Origin: Pseudo-nitzschia pungens
Lineage: Eukaryota; Bacillariophyta; Bacillariophyceae; Bacillariales; Bacillariaceae
Assembly (NCBI GenBank): GCA_037355855.1
Contig: CM074758.1
Span: forward strand, 7,475,001-7,539,000
Length of the DNA stretch: 64,000 nt
Direction: 5' to 3'
Below, piece after piece: positions 51,556 to 62,064 of this stretch (positions are counted from its first letter, which is position 1; each line of letters opens with the position of its first letter). The notes beneath the pieces were generated by a model, which ran no database searches, was not told the origin of the DNA, and saw only the letters and a program-made list of their open reading frames with translations. The position numbers were made by a program, and so were the translations under genes.

Positions 51556-54220
51556 GTCTGTTGTATTGGGTAGGTTGACTAGGCACTCGTTGTTCAGCAG
51601 ACAAGCTTGTAATTCATGGTCTGCGTCATTGCACAAGTGCTGGAATAGGTTCGGGAACTCTGCTAAAAACAGTTCTTCGTCTTGCTTGGGGACTTCAAGT
51701 TTCAAAAAATCAATAAGAGTGCCCTTACCAAGGGCTTCTTTCTTCCCCACAGTAGGTGGATCCATCCTGGGAAGCCTGGAGAAGGCATCAGCAAGAACGT
51801 TCTTCTTGCCTTCCACATAAGTGAGGTTGACACCAAATTCTTCTAGGAAGAGTCGCCATCGGAGGACGCGTTTGACTGAGATGGTGCGAAAGGTAAGATT
51901 CTTGTGGTCAGTGTATACATTGATTACACCACCAAGGAGCATCTTCCTGTACTCTTTGCAACAGAGTACAATGGCTAGGAGTTCTTTTTCCATAGTCGTG
52001 TAGTTCTTCTGAGCATCAGATAGTTTCTTGGACCAATATGCAATGGGCTTGTCATCCTGTATTATGGCAGCACCCAATTGCCGGTCTGAGGCATCAGTGT
52101 ACAGTTCAAAGGGCTTGTTGAGATCCGGATAGGTGTTCAGCGCATCTGCTGCCACCATTGCTTTCATTTCTTGAAAGGCTTTATCTTGAGCAGGTCCCCA
52201 AGTAAAAGCTGAAGGAGCTTTTCTTCATTTGCCTTTGATGGCAGCTGCTTGGGGAGTCTTCTTGGGCATACCAGTTATATCAAATAGGGGAGCTAGGACA
52301 TGAGATCGCCGGGACCACATGTCCCTGTAGTATCCTACTGCTCCTAGAAACGACTTGACTTGAGTCACAGTTCTTGGTCGATCCATGTGGAGGATGACTT
52401 CAATTTTCTTTCTCCAAGGCTTAACTGCAGTAGGAGTCATCCAATATCCAAGGAAGTGCAGCCCAATCACACTTGAGTGGGTTGCACTTGAGGCCATTCT
52501 GGTTGAGTCTGTCGAGGATCTTGTCAATGGTCTTCATGTGGAGATCAAATGATCCATTAGTCCAGACGCCAATATCATCAATATAAACAGTGCAACCAGT
52601 GTCTTGTAGAATATCTTCCATTAGTTGCTGGGCAACATCTGGAGAGACTTTGACACCCATTGGTAGTCTTTGGTATTCATAGCAACCATATGGTGTTACT
52701 ATGGTACAGAGCTTCTTGCTTGCATCATCCAGTTCAAAGCAGTAGTATTGCATGGGCAAGTCAATCTTGGTGAAGTGGGTATACTTGCCACGCTTGTTCA
52801 TGATATCTTGTATCCTTGGTATGGGGTATGGTCTTCTCTCGAGGAGTTCATTGAGTTCTCTAAAGTCTGATACCCATCGGACCCTGTTGTCTTTCTTTGG
52901 GACTATGAAGGTTGGGAATGCCCATTCAGCTGGTCCAGTACAACGTTTGAGGACTCCATCATTACAAAGATTCTGGAGCTCCCTTTTGAATAGGTCTTCT
53001 CTTTTGTATGCAACTGGATAAGGCTTCTTGTGTATGGGCTTGGATCCGGGCTTCAGTCTTAGAGAGATTTTCTTGTGTGGATATTTCCCTAGTTCTCCAT
53101 TAAAGACATTCGGATACTTGTTTAGTATTGCTTGGAACTGCTGCTGCTCTGCTCTGGACATGTGGCTCTGTTGTTGTGCGACTGTAGATGGATCTGTTTC
53201 TTGGTAGGCTCGGTCTAATATTAGCTTGGACTTGTATGGATTCGCGAAGGATAGTTCATCAGCAAAGAGTTCATCATCTTCTAGTTCTTCCATGAGCATG
53301 GTATGGTTGTCATGGTATAAGGAGGTGTCCTTCATAGGAATGGTTCGATCCATCCACTGAACTGCTCCTTCTTTGAATAGGAGATTGATCTGTGCCAGGT
53401 GGAGGAAGTCTCTGCCTAGTATCAAATCATATTTGCAGTCAGGGGAATGGAAGAGCCTTGCCTCTTGTCGATCAATGTTGTAGTTGCCAAACTCCTGTAG
53501 TTTGATGTTCTTCATGATGATATACTCTGTTGTATCAAAACTTCCATTCGCTGTGGTGGTTAGGACTTGGTGCTTGCTTCTGATTGGTATTGTGCCAAAT
53601 GGTAGTGCTCGTTTGTTAATTAAAGTTCCGGAGGATCCACTATCTAGTAGTGCTAGTAGTGGTCTTGATTTGAGAGGGATGCCTTGTATGTACTGTACTG
53701 TGGTTAGAACAATAGGAGCCACGTTGCTCTTATTGGATGCCTGTTCTACTGGATTTCCAGTAGTCGACAGCAGTTTCAAATAATTTTGCTCCAGCACACC
53801 TCCTTCGGTGTAGTCTTTGGAGTTTCCGGGATTGCAATAGAGATTTTTTGTTGCACCGGTAGACCAGTTCCTTGCCAGGGACAAGGTTGGTCCATTTGTT
53901 ACTGCTGTCTTATTCGAATCGATAGTAATCGATAATGCGTCTGTACCCTTGGATCGATTCGGTATCCAATTCGAATCCGTGTCCGTATTGCTCTTTGCTG
54001 AGAATCGGACTGTTTTTGTTGTTGCTGCTGTTGCAGTCTTTGCTAAGCGCTCAACAGGACTCCATCCTGTAGGTTCCTTCCCCTCTTTTCCCGGGAGATC
54101 TCCTCCTTGCGTCATCCCAGTCAGCTGTGCTGTACTGGCATCCAGGGCCTGTGGCGCCGGAGGCAAGGTGATTGCTGGTTTTGGTGGACCCTTGGGTCTC
54201 TTGGAGGATTGCTTATGCAA
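51556..54220 (-). pseudogene. Pol of Gypsy G2, protease-RT-RNase H part
   Basis: Very close to G1 pol (LLALLDSGSSGTLI, VYIDDIGVW, LYTDASDRQLGA). Broken by an ~11-bp deletion near 52,458 (just before FLGYWMTPT), by an in-frame TGA at 52,225-52,227 where G1 has CAA, and by the G1 insertion at 51,550. The gene goes on at 45,724. Confidence 0.9.
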
Positions 54221-54223
54221 TCA
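54207..54223 (-). promoter_or_regulatory. gag-UGA-pol junction of G2 with hairpin
   Basis: TGA at 54,221-54,223 followed in frame by TTG. GATTGC (54,217-54,222) pairs perfectly with GCAATC (54,207-54,212) around ATAA. Same arrangement as G1. Confidence 0.6.
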
Positions 54224-55258
54224 TGGGAGCCAAACAAGCTCACCATCGATGCTTCTTTTGGTTCGACCGCCATGTTCTTCATGGTAGGATTCCATTGCTG
54301 CCTTCATGTGGGCTTGGAATGATTCATTGCTGCCAGGGGTCTCGTGGCATTGAGAATAGAAGGTTTTGGTGTTAGAACTGTTGTGATTGTTCTTGTTGCC
54401 GGAGCCCTTGTTCTAATTCTTGGAGAACTTGTTCTTCGGGCATTCTGACCAATCATGGTTGTGTCCCTGGATCCGACAGGGGTTGGATTTCTTCTTGTTT
54501 TTGTTCTGATTAGACTTGCTGGTTGGACCGGAGCGTTTTCGATTGTTGGAATTGTTCAAGCGTCTTCCACTATTCTTGGTGTTATTCTTTTGTTTGCTGA
54601 GGCGATCGAGACTGCTCATGTGGTCCACAATAAACTGAGAAGTAGTTTCCAGAGTGAGCTTTAGGTGGATTCGAACATAATCTTTGATCCAGCTGTTTGG
54701 GTAGCTGTGGAGGAGGATTGTTAGAGTTTGTAAGTGGTCCAGATTGGATGCGAATCCATGTAGTTTGGCTGAGTACTTGATTAAGGTCATGATCCGATCG
54801 GTGTGATCCTTGCAGGTGGATTTGATCTTCTTCTTGCAGGCACTGCTGCGTAAATAGACATGCATGATGTCTCTAGCGTCTTCTGCGTTGCAGTACAACT
54901 TGATGAAGGCTTGAAAGGCTGAGGTGTATCCCTCCTTTGTGAGTTGATATACTCGTTGATTATTGGCACGAGTTGCTCTTGTTAGTGTCCTCCATTTGGT
55001 CTGTGCATCGACGCATAGGCATCGACCGAAGTATCGAATGAGGGTGGCGTCCGGAATGGAGATATCTTCTGCGGCGTTTAGGAAGGCTTCTTCAGTGTAT
55101 AGGAGTTCTTCTAGTCCTCGCTTGTCGGTGAATAAAGGGACCTTGATGCTATCGGAATGATCTTCCTCGTCGTAGACAGAGAGGGTCACGAGCTTGGGTT
55201 TGGAGCTGTCAAAGGAGCTCTTGTATGCGACTGGTGGATCTCTGTAGATGCCTGCCAT
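54221..55258 (-). pseudogene. Gag of Gypsy G2 (premature stop)
   Basis: ATG at 55,258 (MAGIYRDPPVAYKSS). Colinear with G1 gag, including PCRIQGHNHDWSECP. A TAG at 54,413-54,415 stands where G1 has a Tyr codon; the frame then continues to the natural UGA at 54,221. Divergence from G1 in the middle shows they are separate lineages of one family. Confidence 0.88.
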
Positions 55259-55393
55259 TGTTGCTCGCGTCGATTGCTGCTTGCTGGAGATAAAGGTGCC
55301 TCTGTTGTTGAGGCTTTTGGTATTTTGATTTTCTTGAGAGTTCAGTACTGAATTCTACTACTGTTCCTACGTGAAAGCGGACAGTAATTACTG

Positions 55394-55713
55394 TGTAACA
55401 CTCTAAGGTAGGAATTCGGAGTAGTATGTAAAATTGTGAATGCTTAGATACTTTACGAGATATTGTTATGCAAAATTGAGAATGGAGACATATAACATTT
55501 GGAGTCGTGAGCATAGCCACATTTTGGAATGCTCTGCCATAAATGTTGATTCATTGTCGGTTCCCACGATTAGGCATATATTCTATTCTGGGACTCGACT
55601 GTATTAATTAGAACACATATAAAAATGTATTCATGACTGAAGATATTCAATTCCCATGTGGGATTCGGTTAATTATTCAGTCGTAACCTACTAGTGTACG
55701 CTAGCATGTTACA
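55394..55713 (-). repeat. 5' LTR of Gypsy G2
   Basis: Partner of 42,230-42,549, 320 bp. Followed on + by the GCCAC duplication and G3 integrase. Confidence 0.92.
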
Positions 55714-56578
55714 GCCACCAAAGGAAGCGCCATTGTCCCCATTTTATGAAGTACACGTTGATCTCATCGGTCCTTGGAAGATTACAGCTCAGGGCAAGAA
55801 CTACAACTTCAAAGCCCTAACCTGTATCGATCTGGTTACTAACCTCCTTGAAATCATCAGAATCAGGGACAAGTCTTCACAACATGTATCAGACCAATTC
55901 AAAAACTGCTGGCTTGCAAGATACCCAAGACCTATCCGGTGTGTCCATGACAATGGTGGTGAGTTCCTAGGAGCTGAATTTCAAACTACCCTCAAGCAGT
56001 ATGGAATTAACTCAGTTCCTACAACAGTTAAGAACCCCCAGTCGAATGCTATATGCGAACGCGTCCATCACACAGTTGCTGATATCCTACAAGTCCTCGT
56101 ACGTGTCAATCCTCCACAAGCAAATACCAGAGCCAGTCAGCTCATGGATAATGCTCTTGTGACTTGCATGCATGCCTCCAGATGCGCTGTCAATGCTGCC
56201 TTACAGGCATCCCCTGGATCCCTTGTATTCAACCGGGATATGCTGATAGATCTACCACTAACTGCCAACCTATTGGCGCTGCAACAACTAAGACAGCAAG
56301 GCATTAACAAGGCTCTGCTCAGAGATAATGCCAAGCGCAAGGAACATACCTTTCAACCCAACGAGAAGGTATGGATGCAAGAACCAGATCCAGACAAGCT
56401 ATAGCCTCGAAAGACAGGACCATTTACTATTGCCCAAGTCCATGACAATGGCACGGTTAAGATCCAAAAGACTCCATCGATCATTGAAACAGTCAACGTC
56501 CGGAAGCTAACCCCTTATAAGGAACCAACAGACCAGTCCAACGCTTCAGACAGCTCAGTAATCCACTGGTCAGCTTAA
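55714..56578 (+). pseudogene. Integrase core and C-terminus of Gypsy G3
   Basis: Plus-strand frame with HVDLIGPWK, VHDNGGEFLG and SNAICERVHH, i.e. the three catalytic residues, then the C-terminal tail (NGTVKIQKTPS, VNVRKLTPYKEP, HWSA) ending in TAA. A TAG at 56,402-56,404 replaces the Gln codon of G1 (DKLQPRK). Upstream it continues from 42,093-42,229 once G2 is taken out. Confidence 0.9.
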
Positions 56579-56608
56579 GTATCAGATTCATTCAATCATG
56601 AGGCACTA

Positions 56609-56947
56609 TTCGACGGGCTAGCGTAGCTAGCACAAGCCACGACTGAATAGTTGACTGAATCCCACATCATGGGAATCGAATATTATGCATGTATGGCAAT
56701 CTACGTTCATGAATACATTATTATATGTGTTCTAATTATGATAGTCGAGTCCCAGAAGAAAATATATGCCTAATCGTGGGAATTGACAATGAATGAACAT
56801 TTATGGCAGAGCATGCCAAAATGTGGCTATGCTCGCGACCTCAAATTTTATATGTCTCCATTCTTAATTCGCGTAACAATATTTCGTAAAGTATCTAAAC
56901 ATTCACAATTTTATACCACTCCGCGATTTCTACTCTAGACCGTAACA
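56609..56947 (+). repeat. 3' LTR of Gypsy G3 (old)
   Basis: Diverged LTR in the opposite orientation to those of G1 and G2: shares (inverted) cataaatgttcattca-like and cgtaaagtatctaa-like segments and ends ...CCGTAACA. Preceded by the conserved CATGAGGCACTA. It cuts the transposase-like gene of T2 at 56,948. Confidence 0.82.
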
Positions 56948-58512
56948 CTGACAACTGCGTAGATGCCATCTGAATCCACATCATATCCATTCACAGCAGA
57001 CGTCGGCTGTTTTAAACCTTTCACATTGAGAAAACACAGCATTTGACAGGGGATTTCAGTGTTCTCATCCACTGAAAACATAGCCCAGTCAAACCATACA
57101 CTGTTGACTTGGCCAGAATCAGACCTGTAGGATGGGTGACACCAAAACAGGTAATTGACACCATTTGCGGAATCCCATCTGTTGTGTTCGGTGAAACCCA
57201 AAATACTGGATGGGTCTTTCAGCAGAGGCAGGACCGAGTTGCAAACAAAATCTAGCATGACTGAAGAATGAAATGGTTTATTGTGGTTCCGTCGCCTGAC
57301 CCATTTAATTGAACCTCTAGTTCCATCTGGAAAAATGGTGAAATGGGAGCCAGACTGGGAAGGCCGGGGGGATATGACTTTTCCATCCATGTAAAAAATG
57401 ATGGGAACAAGGATTTCAGAATTTTCTTCTCTGCAGAGGGATCTCCAGGAATCGGACCACCATGATCCATGGTGCAACTCGGTGATGGGACAAGAATCAG
57501 TTCGAACCGGGCAATGCTCTGGTGACAAGGGGGTGTTGCTGTTGGGGAACGACAGATTTTCTTCCAACATTAAATCTGGATTCGACAGGAGGGAATACAA
57601 AGCATCCAAAAAAGGACGAACATAGATTTGAGCAGGTTTGTTGTTGGGAAGCCAATTCACAATTTTGGGCTCAAATTTTGGTTCAGACGATATACCAAGA
57701 TTTTTTTGGATTTCTTGAAAAATGGCATCACGTTTTCTTGTTGGTGTAACATTGAAATTGAAACCAGGACGATTGTTGCTGTCTTTCGCCCAATTGAAAA
57801 TGGTTTGATAAGTCGAAAGAGGTAGCTTGTGTTGTGTTATGATGTTGAGGAGATTGATTTCGGCAATCAGTTTGGAACGGGGTGGGAACAAAGTGCGGTT
57901 CCTCAAGGCTTCCTCTCGTTCGTTTATGGAAATGGTGGAGCTTTTATTGGGTTCGGAATCGGAACTGTCATCACTGACATCACTGGCAGGATCGAAATTG
58001 TCAGTGGCATCAGCATCGGAACAGATTGAGTTCATTTGTTCATTTTCAGCCATTTGTGATTCAATTGCCTGCCTGTCCATGGGTGGGATGAGTACATTTG
58101 CAATAACCTGACGGTTGAGTGAGGAGTGAATACTGGAATTTGTGGTTGTGGAGGTGTCATTTGGGGCAAGGGAAGGAGGGATTTGTGGTCCATTCTGTGT
58201 CATTGTCAGTCCATACTGTGATGGTGTGTGTCGAACCGAACGAAGGGTAGTTTCTTCTTTCACCAAAGAAATGAAATCCATAAGATCGTTCTCGCGATAA
58301 TAGGTATGGCAACCACTATTGAAATAAAGATGCTTTGAGAGACCTGTAGATACATATCGATAGGTGAAATTGTAGCTCGATTCTTGTTTGTATCCCTTGA
58401 ATGATTTTGATTTTCTTCTTCTTCCGGTGGCAGTGCAGTAGCAGCAATAGAATGTCTTGGGTATTCTGGGAGCATCGACAAAGTGCCTTGGGTTTGAGGA
58501 AGCTTTCGGCAT
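56948..58512 (-). pseudogene. Candidate transposase of T2, C-terminally truncated
   Basis: About 520 codons from ATG 58,512 (MPKASSNPRHFVD); the last few codons and the stop come from the G3 LTR. The N-terminus has a Cys/His cluster (FYCCYC near residue 22; SKHLYFNSGCHTYY near 57-70), fit for a zinc-finger DNA-binding region. An acidic stretch follows (SDVSDDSSDSEPN). A later block (LVPIIFYMDGKV) places an Asp after a hydrophobic strand, as the first Asp of DDE/D enzymes often is. I do not recognise the family. The role is inferred from its place inside terminal repeats shared with T1. Confidence 0.6.
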
Positions 58513-59001
58513 GGTGTGGTGCAGTGCGGGACAAAAAAAATTGTGTTTGATGATTATTTTTTTATGATGTGAAAGAGAGAGGCAGTAAGGTTACGGAGAC
58601 ACTGCTGCAAAAAGAGATGTGAGTTTGAAAAAAGGGCATGTGACGTGACACCACTGTAAAAAGGAAAGGTGCCAGTTCTACTAGCCGAAGTGAGTAATTT
58701 TACTACCGTACGAAGTGATAAAAATAAAGTGATAAAAATAAAAAGTGGAATTTTGGTGTGACTGAAGTGAGTCTGATTAAAAATTATTTGGTTTAAAATT
58801 GAGTCAAATGTGTCAAATGGAGTGAATTTGTGATGAGTGAGTGAATATCAGAGTCGGGATCGTATCATTTTTCTTGAAACATGGGGGGGTTGCGAAAAGC
58901 GAGCTGAAAAGGTTGCGAATAATGGAAAAAAGGTTGCGAATAAAAAAATTGGGTCGCGTTTCTGAGGAAATGGTCGCGTTTGGGTCGCAATGGGGTCGCA
59001 A

Positions 59002-59025
59002 CGGTCGCAAACCAGGTTTCGGACG
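59002..59025 (-). repeat. Terminal inverted repeat end of T2
   Basis: ggtcgcaaaccaggtttcgg then acg; reverse complement of the T1 left end with a few changes. Confidence 0.8.
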
Positions 59026-60310
59026 AGGGACCTGCAGTGGATTATGGGGCTTCAAATTGTTCACGAAACGCCCACACACAGCTAATTGCAACAGCAACGC
59101 TGGTATGGACAGCGAAGAGTTTTGTAAGTATGTTCTAACAAGTCTTGTTCCGTTGTACCCAGACGTACAGCTAGCAAACGGTCTATGGGTCTTGTTAATT
59201 GTTGATTCCGGTCCTGGACGTCTTGATAAAAAGCTACTGCAGGAACTCAGTGTAAAAGGTGTGCTACTATTTCCGGGAGTACCGAACACAACTCACGTCA
59301 CGCAAGTTACTAACTGGAGCTACAGTCCCTTCAAGACGGCCTATCGCAACAACAGGTCCAAACTACATGCAATCCGCTGTTTAGAACAGAAATCACTGTG
59401 AGCGAGTGACTATCCAACGATGGTGTTCAGAAGACAAGAGACCAACAGGACAATTGGATTAGAGTCTGCGTTTGATGCGGCGTTTTCTCCGGCTCGATCG
59501 AGATCTTTTTGGGAGCTGGTTGGAATTAGTCCCTTCACAAGAAACTGTCTCAGAGATCGTAATGTCGTTCACGAGCTGATGATTTTACCAAATGGAGATA
59601 TCGAAGAAACAAAGGATCCAGCGACGGTTGAACTGTTGGAGCTCGAACGTCGAAACGCTGCGGCGGTCGAAACGCTGATCGATTTTGGATTTGACGGAGA
59701 CGTATTTCGGAAGGAAGCACCACGGAATCGGCAACGAGTTACAAGATCCGAAGCTACTATGGCGCGCGCGATCCAAGATGCGATCGCAAAGGCAAATACG
59801 GCGGGAAAGAAGTACATTGTTCTTGGTGGTAGGCCGTACAACTGTCACGATCAACACATTGCGGATGAAAGAGCGCGTCGCGAAAAAGAAATCGAAGCAA
59901 TGAAATCCGCAAAGGCAGCGCTAATTCAGTCATGCAGCGGCAATTTTGTAAAGCTGCGGGTGAACAAAATGAAAAAAAATTATGAGTGGAAGCTTGGAAA
60001 AAAGCCTACAGGTCTAAAGAAAGAGGACATACTGACTGCAATAGTAGGAGTGAAGGATGATCCTCCAGTTGGTGCAGTAAAGTGGACTGAAGAGGATGAC
60101 GCTGTACTGAAAAAAATAGAACAAGAGGATATCACAATTAAAGACACAGTGGTTGCAAAGAAGATGGCTGAGCAGGTTAGAACAGCACTGATTAGTACAA
60201 CAAGGGCTCTCACGAACGAGAGGGTGGAAATTGTAAAGGCACACCTCTCCCCAGAGGAAATTGAAATGATGGAGGAGTCGCGAGCGCATTACCCTTGTGG
60301 GGAGTACTAG
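59026..60310 (+). pseudogene. DDE transposase-like gene, 5' truncated, one internal UGA
   Basis: Frame open from the T2 edge. LLIVDSGPGRLDKKLL and FPGVPNTTHVTQVTN, SPFKTAYRNN are typical of the second half of a DDE-superfamily nuclease: the Asp of VDSGPGR and the NTTHVTQ region are hallmarks I associate with such proteins. A TGA at 59,399-59,401 interrupts; the same frame continues (DYPTMVFRRQETNRT, SFWELVGISPFTRNCL) to TAG at 60,308. The C-terminal third is Lys/Glu-rich. The N-terminal half is gone, lost where T2 sits. A domesticated host gene is a less likely alternative because of the stop and truncation. Confidence 0.65.
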
Positions 60311-60350
60311 CGCGAGCGCATTACCCTTGTGGGGAGTACTAGCGCGAGCG
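60278..60350. repeat. Tandem duplication of gcgagcgcattaccc unit
   Basis: Two copies of a ~38-bp unit (gcgagcgcattacccttgtg, gggagtactagc) directly at the end of the preceding frame; the first copy supplies its stop codon. Confidence 0.85.
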
Positions 60351-60789
60351 CTTGTAGTTAATGTTGTTAGTGGTTTAAAGTGATTTATTTGTTACAGAGA
60401 GACATGCCTTTGTTATTGTTGCAAATAGAAGACCGGAGCAAAAAAAAGTGATCGAAATTTCGTCTCGGAGATTTCGAACCTCTATTTCGAACCTCTATCG
60501 GTAGGCTGTGACAGAAGGTTTGTTTTTAGTTTTTAGGTGTTGGGTGTGAAAGTCGTCTGCTAACGCACGTGTAGAAAAAGTACTGTGCTCTACGCTGTCA
60601 CCATGACTTTAACCTCTAAACCCTTACCGTCCAAGACATCCGGTCACTCCTGGCCACCGAACGCACAAAGAATCAACTGCAACACTCGTCTTGGAATTGG
60701 ACCTTCCCGCACACAGCACTCACAGCACAGCACAGATTCAACCCACGGATCTCCGATCGAACAATAACAACGAAATTAGCAACAGAAAC
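60311..60789. other. Intergenic region upstream of mL54
   Basis: Contains a doubled word tttcgaacctctat (60,470-60,500) and a CACGTG palindrome near 60,565. The 5' UTR of mL54 presumably lies in the last 150 bp. No other gene seen. Confidence 0.45.
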
Positions 60790-61134
60790 ATGGCGTCACT
60801 CGTAAAAATGGTGCGATCCATGGCGCGAAACCAACAACAACAACAACAACGCGTCCTCCAACGCCTCTTTTGCAGCACCCCCGAGAGTGCCATGCCGATG
60901 AAGGCCGGAACCGCTCTCAAGAACCTGGCGATTTTCAAGGGCCAGGACGTTCCCGTCACGCTGGAACGATCCGAGTACCCCGAGTGGGTGAGCGATCTCG
61001 CCAAACCCCAGCCGAGTCTCGCGGCGCTGCGGAAAATCCCGAACGAAGAAGCCGATCTGGACCAGATCAAGCGGTACCTGAAGCTCACCCGGCGCCAGGC
61101 CGTTCGCCAACGGAACGAGGAGTCGGCGTCCTAA
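60790..61134 (+). CDS. MRPL54: Mitochondrial ribosomal protein mL54
   Basis: 114-residue intact ORF, ATG 60,790 (aacATGG) to TAA. The first ~35 residues are basic, Gln/Arg/Met-rich and without acids (MASLVKMVRSMARNQQQQQQ), as in a mitochondrial import signal. The core has the mL54 pattern: LKNLAIFKGQDVPVTLERSEYPEWVSDL, here cited in parts as LAIFKGQDV and SEYPEWVSDL, followed by a conserved basic end (QIKRYLKLTRRQAVRQRNE). It is a structural protein of the large subunit of the mitochondrial ribosome. GC-rich coding sequence, unlike the surrounding elements. No intron visible. A longer in-frame reading from 60,691 has no better start and lacks an import signal at its front, so I chose 60,790. 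Confidence 0.85.
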   Translation: MASLVKMVRSMARNQQQQQQRVLQRLFCSTPESAMPMKAGTALKNLAIFKGQDVPVTLERSEYPEWVSDLAKPQPSLAALRKIPNEEADLDQIKRYLKLTRRQAVRQRNEESAS

Positions 61135-62064
61135 CTATATATATACATATACATAGAGAGACCAAAACCAACCAAATCCAATCCAATTCAATTCAATTCA
61201 ATCCTAACCAAACGAATCGAATCGAATCGAATCAACTTAGCGGTGGTTGGTGTTGGCATGGCATGGGCTTGGCAAGGCAAGGAATGGAATGGAATGGAAC
61301 GGAACGGAACGGAGTTTGATCTCGTGGACGCCCCAGAAAAGGGGAACATAAAGCCGCAAGCTATTATTACTATTTGGACGAAGACGCGACGCTGTCTCGG
61401 GGACGACCCGTGGACATTTTCTAGACGATTGGCGATTGGTATGAATATACTATTGGTGACACACGGTTCGTTTTCGGTTCGTGGAGGGTGGCAGCTCGAT
61501 TCATTTACTACTATTTGTCATTGATTATGATTCATTCGTTGACGTGCTTTCTCCACGACCGGATGTTCCGAAGGTTCGACCGAGGGACCCGCAACGTCGA
61601 TCCAGGCTGTCGCATCGCATAAAAAATAATAGTGAAATTGCCGTTGAATAACTTACTCGTATTGTTCTGCGTCGTTCCCATCGAGATAACTCGAACTATT
61701 TTCGGTGCGTTCAACGAGTGCGTGTGCTTGTTATTGTTATTGTCGCTCTCCGTGAGTTGCAACACAATACCCGGTAAGGTTTACGGTATCTGTTCATTTT
61801 CGGAATGGCACCAGCTCCGTCCTGCTCTTGTTTCTCAATGACAACGTTGATGTTGTACCGTACGAAGTAATGTTACACGTAACTTACCTGCATAGTAGAA
61901 TCTATTGGACCTCGGGGGGTAATTAGTGGAGTTGTGAGTATTATCACCTCTGTCACAATGGAGCTCTTACTTCGCTAGAAGAGAGAGTGTGAGAGAGGGG
62001 GGAAAGTTAAAAACTGACTTTTCGCTGTTTTTAAATGTAGACCTGGTAGGATTTTGTGTACTAA
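61135..62064. other. mL54 3' UTR with microsatellites, then sequence without a recognised gene
   Basis: tatatacatatacata after the stop, then (aattc)n near 61,184-61,202, (gaatc)n near 61,215-61,232 and (ggaat/ggaac)n near 61,280-61,313. From 61,320 on I see only short frames without family signals. Confidence 0.55.

Larger units (their letters stand above)
42230..55713 (-). mobile_element. Gypsy element G2, nested in G3 and itself carrying G1 and a LINE segment
   Basis: LTRs at 42,230-42,549 and 55,394-55,713 (320 bp each, a few substitutions apart). GCCAC flanks both sides (42,225-42,229 and 55,714-55,718). Gag and pol are on the minus strand. G1 (45,730-51,550) is inserted in its pol, and about 430 bp of its integrase are replaced by 2.3 kb of LINE ORF2. 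Confidence 0.93.
56948..59025 (-). mobile_element. DNA transposon T2, truncated, same family as T1
   Basis: Right end CGTCCGAAACCTGGTTTGCG (minus, from 59,025) closely matches the T1 end, followed by GCGACC-type subterminal repeats. About 280 bp of the end region match the left end of T1. It carries one long ORF reading inward. Its other end was removed where G3 sits. Confidence 0.8.

Noticed and set aside
1662..54223. UGA as a reassigned sense codon in this nucleus
   Set aside because: Long pol frames contain no internal UGA; if UGA were sense it should appear in them.
1662..54223. UGA read as selenocysteine at the gag-pol junction
   Set aside because: No SECIS-like structure was recognised downstream and no reason for selenocysteine in a linker; simple readthrough is enough. 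Not formally excluded.
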